The notes under the pieces: generated by a model
Databases searched by the model: none
Seen by the model: the letters and a program-made list of their open reading frames with translations, nothing else
What the model was told of the DNA's origin: nothing
Position numbers and translations under genes: made by a program
Source of the DNA: Posidonia oceanica
Taxonomy: Eukaryota > Streptophyta > Magnoliopsida > Alismatales > Posidoniaceae
Length of the DNA stretch: 64,000 nucleotides
Direction: 5' to 3'
NCBI GenBank assembly: GCA_037176725.1
Contig: JAZBRS010000014.1
Coordinates: 71,840,501-71,904,500 of the forward strand
In this document: piece after piece, positions 59,001 to 64,000 of the stretch
How positions within the stretch are numbered: the first letter of the stretch is position 1
How the letters are laid out: every line of letters begins with the position of its first letter

Positions 59001-61808
59001 GAGGCTTCCAGCAGCTCGCGGCGGTTCGGCTCCTCTCAGGGTGGTGCTCCGATGCTTCCCAGATGATCAAGCGGCGATTCTGCAGCTCGAGCGGAAGGTC
59101 GGCGTTTGTGGGTCGACTGTGAGCTGCCGGAGGCCGGAGGAGCTGTCTGCTGCTCCTCGGCTTGGGTGGAGCCTTCCGGAGGATTGCTGGAGGTCCGGCG
59201 AAGGGGTCTGGATGCTTGGACGGGCTTTCCGGAGAGTGTGGAGAGAGTTTGAGAGCTGGGTTGATTCTGGGTCTGGAGGTGACACAGGTGTTTGTTGTGG
59301 AGTTCGGAAGCTGTGGTGGATGGTTCGGTCTGATGTTTGGTGCTTTGGGAAGGTGGAGGCCAGGTGAATATCTGGGTGGAGTTTGGGAAGAAGTGATGGA
59401 CGGTGGTGAAGGGAATTCTGGAGGGATCAGTGTTGGGTTGCTGTTGGCTTTCTGCGGGTGATCAGGTGGAGTTTTTGTGGTGGAATGGCCATGAAGTGGT
59501 GAAGGAAGAAGGCTGGGTTTCTGGGTGAACTTGGGGGATTAATTGGGAGAGGAATTGGGACTTGGACGGGGTTTGGTTTTCTGGAAAAGAAAGAAGAAGA
59601 TCTGCTGAAGATTGAAGAAGGAACTGGAGAAGGTTCTGATGTGGGGATTGTTCTGGAACGGGGATCTCTCTCCGGGATGCCAAGGAAGACTCTCAAGCTC
59701 TCTTTTACTGCTCTCTTCTCTCTGGGAATTGGAGGATACAGAGGAGAAGAAGGAGATCGCTCAGGTGGAGGACAAATGCAAATGGATTCTGGTTTCTCTC
59801 GGATTGACCAAGGACTCTCTTCTTTGTTCTCTCTTGCTACTCTGTCGATCCGAATTGAAGGACGAAGAGGAGGCTTTTTATCAGGAGGAGGAGACTGCTG
59901 GGCGCGAGCTGGTGGTTTGAATTCCACCGGCGGCACTGCAGCTGAAGAGACCAGCAGCCGGCGAGATGACGGGCACTTGATGCCTCCCGGAATTGGTGCT
60001 GAGAGGTGAGAGAGCGGCGAGCTCTGTAGGTGATAGGATGGAGGACTTCGAATTTGAATGGGTGGAGGGAACTCTGTTGCAGGCCGCTCGCGGGAGAGAA
60101 AACCGGTGGAAATGCCGACTGAGGGAAGAGGAAGGAGGAAGAAGAAAGGCGGGCCGGACTGTGCTGCGGGCCGAGAAAAAGAAGGAAAAATTGAAGGAAA
60201 AAGAGAAATGGGCCGACGGGCCCAGTAAGGAAAAGAAAGAAAGAAAGAAGAGAAATAAGAAAGAAAGAAGGGGTAGGATGGGGAAATAAAATTAATATAA
60301 ATGAACTAAAAATAAATAAAAATACTAGGAAGGCTGTGTTGTGAATTAGGATTTTAATTAGATTTTTTAATGACCATTTTGGGTTGATTAATGTGTTTTG
60401 GGCTTGATTAGGGTTTTAGGGCTTTGGTTTTGCTTTTAATCAGTTTTCACTTGATTAAGTGTTTGTTAAACCTTTTTTAAATTGTTTTAAAAATTGTGTT
60501 TCCCTTGTTAGATACTTAGGACATTGATTAGGATTTTTTAAGATTTATTTTCGTATTAATCAGGATTGGTTTTAGGTTTTTAAGTTTTAGTCTTCTTAGG
60601 GTTTTTTTTTCTTTCTTAAGTCTTTTAAGTTATGCTTTGATTTTTATTTGTTAATTTTTCTTGAAGTTTTTAGTTAGATTTCTCTGGTTTGATGGGGTGT
60701 TTTTAAGTCTTTTAAATGTGTTTTTTTTTTCTTTTCCTTTTAATTAAGTTTTAATTTGTTTTTTTTTTTTTCTCAGGTTTGCTAGGTTAAGTCTTTTGCT
60801 TCTTTAATTAGTTGTTTTAGTGTTTGTTTTTTTTAATTCTCCTTTTTAGGGTTTGTTTTTTTTTAATTCTTCTGAAGGGGTTTTTACCTTTGGTGGGTTT
60901 TGATCTTATTTTAGTTTTTTCCTTGATTTTTCAGTGTTTTCTTTTGATTTGTTTTGCACTTTTTAGTTTGCATGCTTGACTTTCTTTTTTAGCTTAATTT
61001 AGTTAAGTTTAAGTTTTTAATTGCTTGTTTGGTGTTTTTTAGTTGTTTTTCTTGGAACTCTGATTTGTTTCTTTTATGTTTTAGAGTTTTACAGATTTTT
61101 AGGATTTTTTATGGATTTTAGCAAAGGAAAGAAAGAGGAAAGAAGAAGGAGGAAGAAAATGGGAAAAGGGAGAAATAAAAAGGAAAGAGATGAGTTGGAG
61201 GGAAATGATTTTTTAAAATTCAGGGAAAATGTTAAAAATAAAGTAAAAATAGGAATAAGATAGAGAAGGGATAGAAGCACAAAGGGGGCCCACAGCCAGG
61301 CAAGAAAAGGAGCAAGAGGGTGATGAAAAGAGAGATGATAATCAGGAGAGAGAGAGGAGAGAGAAAATGATAATTCCGGAGAGAGAAAAGGATAATTAGG
61401 GCAAACGGAAGGCTTAGAGGTCTTGGAATGGGATGAAACATGGGGAGTGGGTAGTCTAGGGTTTGAAGAGCTGGGTCTGAAGTTTTGGTTTGGTTTCAAG
61501 AAGGTTTTGGAGGGGTTTTAAGGTGTAGAAAAAGGGGAGTTTTACCTAGGTTTTCTAGGGTTTTTGGGAATGGCCTAGGTTTGAGAGTTCTAAGTTCTTG
61601 GGTAGGTCTGATAAGTGGGTGTTGGTGGGTTTTCCTGTGGATTTGGGTCAGGTTTTGAGCTTAGGAAGAGGGGTAAAGGCTTAGGTCAAGTTGGCTTGGT
61701 TTTGAAGGGTAAAGAAGAGGGTTAGGGTTTGGTTTGGTTTGGGTTTGAGTCCAGCAATCACCAGGAGGGCTCCAAGTGGTCCAAGCCTGCCAAGATGGGG
61801 TGTCAACA
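56003..61808 (-). mobile_element. Solo LTR E, 5.8 kb, with perfect target duplication
   Basis: On the minus strand it starts TGTTGACACCCCATCTTGGC (61808) and ends GGGATTACTACA (56003). CATGC stands immediately on both sides (55998-56002 and 61809-61813), the 5-bp duplication expected for Ty3/Gypsy elements. Removing the LTR restores the repeat zone of LTR D. No internal sequence or second LTR is present, so recombination between LTRs has left this one. Zones follow the same order as in solo LTR F, with the GC-rich zone at about 58620-60180 and the T-rich (A-rich on the LTR strand) zone at 60300-61110. Confidence 0.93.
56600..56900. repeat. Short minisatellite array of solo LTR E
   Basis: About nine units with core GCACGCAAAACGGTGC-AAA. 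The array is much shorter than in LTR F; array expansion explains part of the length difference between E and F. Confidence 0.85.
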
Positions 61809-64000
61809 CATGCAATGCAATAAAATCGAAAAATGCAACTTAAATGAATGCAGTTGATGCAAGGACCCAGATGCAAATACTTAAAAGTGCTGGATGTAAC
61901 TGCAGTAAGAAACAGAAGATATGCATGCTGTGCTTGGACTTGTGTGCAAATAAAATAAGCTACAATAGTTTACTTCAATGCAATAAAGTCAAAAAAGAGA
62001 AATTAAATGACAGTAGTTGATATAGGACCCAAACGCAATTAAAAACAACTGAAGGGCTTCATTGTAAAGATAAAAAACTAAATGCTTAACTACTGATGGA
62101 CCTACTTGCAACTATTTAAAAACTAACGAATTTAATTTCAATGCATGCTTTAAACTTACTAAACTTTTTAAAAACAAAAAAAATAAAGTCACAGTGCTTC
62201 TTCCTCGCACAACCTCAGCAATTGTGCTGCAGAGATGGCGGAGGTCGACGTAGGTGCTGGAGGTTGTGGTGGTGGCCGGGCAGTGTTGATCCAGCTTCCT
62301 GGAGCTCCGGCAAAGGTCTGGATGAGGTCTGGAGCGATTCGGCACACTGAGGCGGCCGGGAGCAAGCGGCGGAGCTGAGGCATGCACGGGCGGAGGAGAG
62401 TTTGGAACGGCACGCTAAGGGGCGGAGCTGGCTTCTGGCATCTTGGCGATACTCAGGGGAAGCTCCGGAGCTGCTGCGAAGGACCGGAGTGCGCAAGGTG
62501 CTCAGCGACAGTTGCGGCTGGTCTGCCGTCGTCGGGGAAGACAACCGGAGTGGCGAGTCAACCTAGAGCTAGGGGGCACTAAACCTACTCTTATTTATCT
62601 TGAAAGCAAGAAGGAAGTAAATGGAGTGTGATGGTAGGGTTTTTTACCTAGGGCGAGGTTCGACGCATGCTGTCGATGTCTAGTTGGGTTGACAGGCCGA
62701 CGGGAGGTTGCAGCGGTGCTGGGTGGACCGGAAGCGGCGCGCAGTGATCAGAGGTGGCTCCTGGCGTAGCGAGGGTGATCCGGAGCTGCTCAGAAGTGAG
62801 CTGCGATGCTCGGACAAAGATCTGGGATTTTTTGGGTCAACTGGGGTCTCTCTTGGCTCAGTTCGAGTTGGTGGCTCTCTGGTTGCTCGATGGTGGTTGC
62901 TTTGGTTCGTGAAGGTGCGGTGAAGAAGGGGGAGTGGTTGGATTGCGGTGGTGTAAGCTCTGTGGTGAGGTGGCTTGTTTTGGAGTTTCTAGGTCAATTG
63001 GGCATGAAGGTGTTTGTGGTGGATTTCTGGGGCTGTAGGGCGTTAGGGGGCGAACTGAGGATTGGGTGGAGAAGGTGGTTGTGCTGTGAGTGTCATGGAG
63101 AAGTTTTGGTGGATGGGAGTGGCTGTGTGAAGGTGTTTATGTGGTGGAAGTTGCAGGTTTGCTAATGGGGAAGCTCTGGTTTTTTTCTCTCGCACGAAGC
63201 TTGCCCTCTCTGGGTTCGGATCGATTGGAAGGGAAGACAAGGAAGAGTTTTGTTCTCCGACTGCCACTCGAGTGGGCGTGGCTCGCACAGAGGCTGGGAA
63301 TTGGGTTTGCAGGTGGGTTGCAGGTGTGGCAGTGAGAGGAGGAGGCCGGCGAGAGGTTTGGCCGTGAGGCTGCAAGTGCCGAAAGGTGGAGTGTGGGCAG
63401 GGGTGGAGTGTGCGGCCGTGCGAGTGGTTGTGTGTGTGTGTCTATGCAGGCGGGTAGCGTGCGTCCGGTTTGAATCAGAGAGGAAAGGAGAGGAAGCATC
63501 TATTGTGAGGAGAAGAAGAAGAAGAAGGGGAGAAGGAGGAGGCCTGGGTCGCAGGCCGGGTTGGTGCGCGGAGAAAAAAAAGAAACAAAGGAAAAAAGGA
63601 GGAGTGGGCCGGGCAGTGGGAGAAGGAGGAAGGAAAAAAAGAAAAAGGAAGGAGGGAGAGGTGAAGGTGGCTGTGGGCTGGACTGGGCCCGTGGAGAAAA
63701 TGGGAAAAAAAGGAAGAAAAAGAAGAAGAGGGAGGAAGGGAGAGAGATGGACTTGGTGGGTTGGGCTTGGTGTTGAGGAGGGAAAAAGAGGGGAAGAAGA
63801 AAAAGAAAGAAGAATAGGAAAGAAGAAAAAAGAAAGAGGAAGAGGGTTTAAGTTTTGGTTTTCAAGTTTTGGGGTAGTGAACCTTAGAGTTTTCTAGGTT
63901 TTTAAAAAGTGGGTTTGACCTAGGTTTTAAGTGAATTGTTTCCTAGGGTTTTAAGGATGGTTTTCTAGGTTTTTCTTTTGTATTTTCTAGAATTTTGTTT

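Larger units (their letters stand above)
53958..64000 (-). mobile_element. LTR D, Tat family, split by solo LTR E and running past the window
   Basis: Its 3' end (left) is TGTAGCGTTCCCAGG on the plus strand. It then shares with LTRs E and F the text GATCGGAATCAGG, GTCGCCACC, AAGGACTCCTGTTACGCG and GAAGGTGTTAGGCACC. Its minisatellite (54640-54930) and TGCAATT-type zone run to 56002, resume at 61814 after LTR E, and pass into the GC-rich zone (62190-63560) and a purine-rich zone (63560-63840). The 5' end lies right of the window. Confidence 0.78.

Noticed and set aside
63250..63897. 215-codon Lys/Glu/Gly-rich frame
   Set aside because: Composition follows the purine-rich zone of LTR D; the homologous zones in E and F keep no such frame.

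Overview
This window looks like nuclear DNA of a flowering plant. It has intron-containing genes, an intronless OVATE-family protein gene, and nearly every major class of plant transposable element. The species cannot be named from the sequence. Only one gene is confidently a host gene: the OVATE-family gene on the minus strand at 30359-31414. Almost everything else is transposon sequence in different states of decay.

Left part (1-12505). Positions 1-10791 read as the 3' part of a large Ty3/Gypsy element, probably of the Tat/Ogre lineage. It carries three broken genes on its antisense strand, all of the plant-mobile-domain type (ORF1 1-509, ORF2 1472-4536, ORF3 4936-6277). After these come four blocks of tandem repeats (6591-9175), a polypurine tract and a 3' LTR (LTR A, 9322-10791). 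The element appears to have inserted into the reverse transcriptase of a Ty1/Copia element, whose remaining pol and 3' LTR follow (10792-12505). Each antisense gene has its own TATA box and a cluster of inverted-repeat motifs built on AACGTT and CGCTGG/CCAGCG. The same kind of motif cluster sits upstream of the TATA box in the element's LTRs.

Middle part (12506-37364). This holds a PIF/Harbinger-like element with TAA target duplications (13302-14340), a 6.4-kb CACTA element with ATG duplications and a cleanly spliced TNP1-like reading frame (14805-21246), a three-LTR TRIM element interrupted by a hAT-type element (21432-23453), a decayed L1-type LINE (24535-27190), a small Tourist-like MITE (28187-28477), the OVATE gene, an imperfect duplication (32585-33265) and a Tat-family solo LTR (33334-35728).

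Right part (37365-64000). This is a deep nest of LTR elements. A Copia element (37365) is interrupted at 40193 by a Ty3/Gypsy element with a 2.2-kb LTR. Its gag is interrupted at 42816 by LTR B, a relative of LTR A. LTR B is itself split by a 6.2-kb solo LTR (43080-49248). The sequence behind LTR B is interrupted at 51919 by LTR C, C is cut by LTR D (53958 onward), and D is split by a 5.8-kb solo LTR (56003-61808) with perfect CATGC target duplications. These very long LTRs share one zoned layout: a start block, a pyrimidine-rich tract, an AAAACCCTAA-like zone, a GC-rich zone, a degenerate TGCATTT-type repeat zone, a minisatellite array and a conserved 3' end.

Most broken reading frames are broken by stop codons of the kind C-to-T or G-to-A change would produce (CAG, CAA or TGG to stop), often with the frame otherwise intact. 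That fits decay of methylated transposons.
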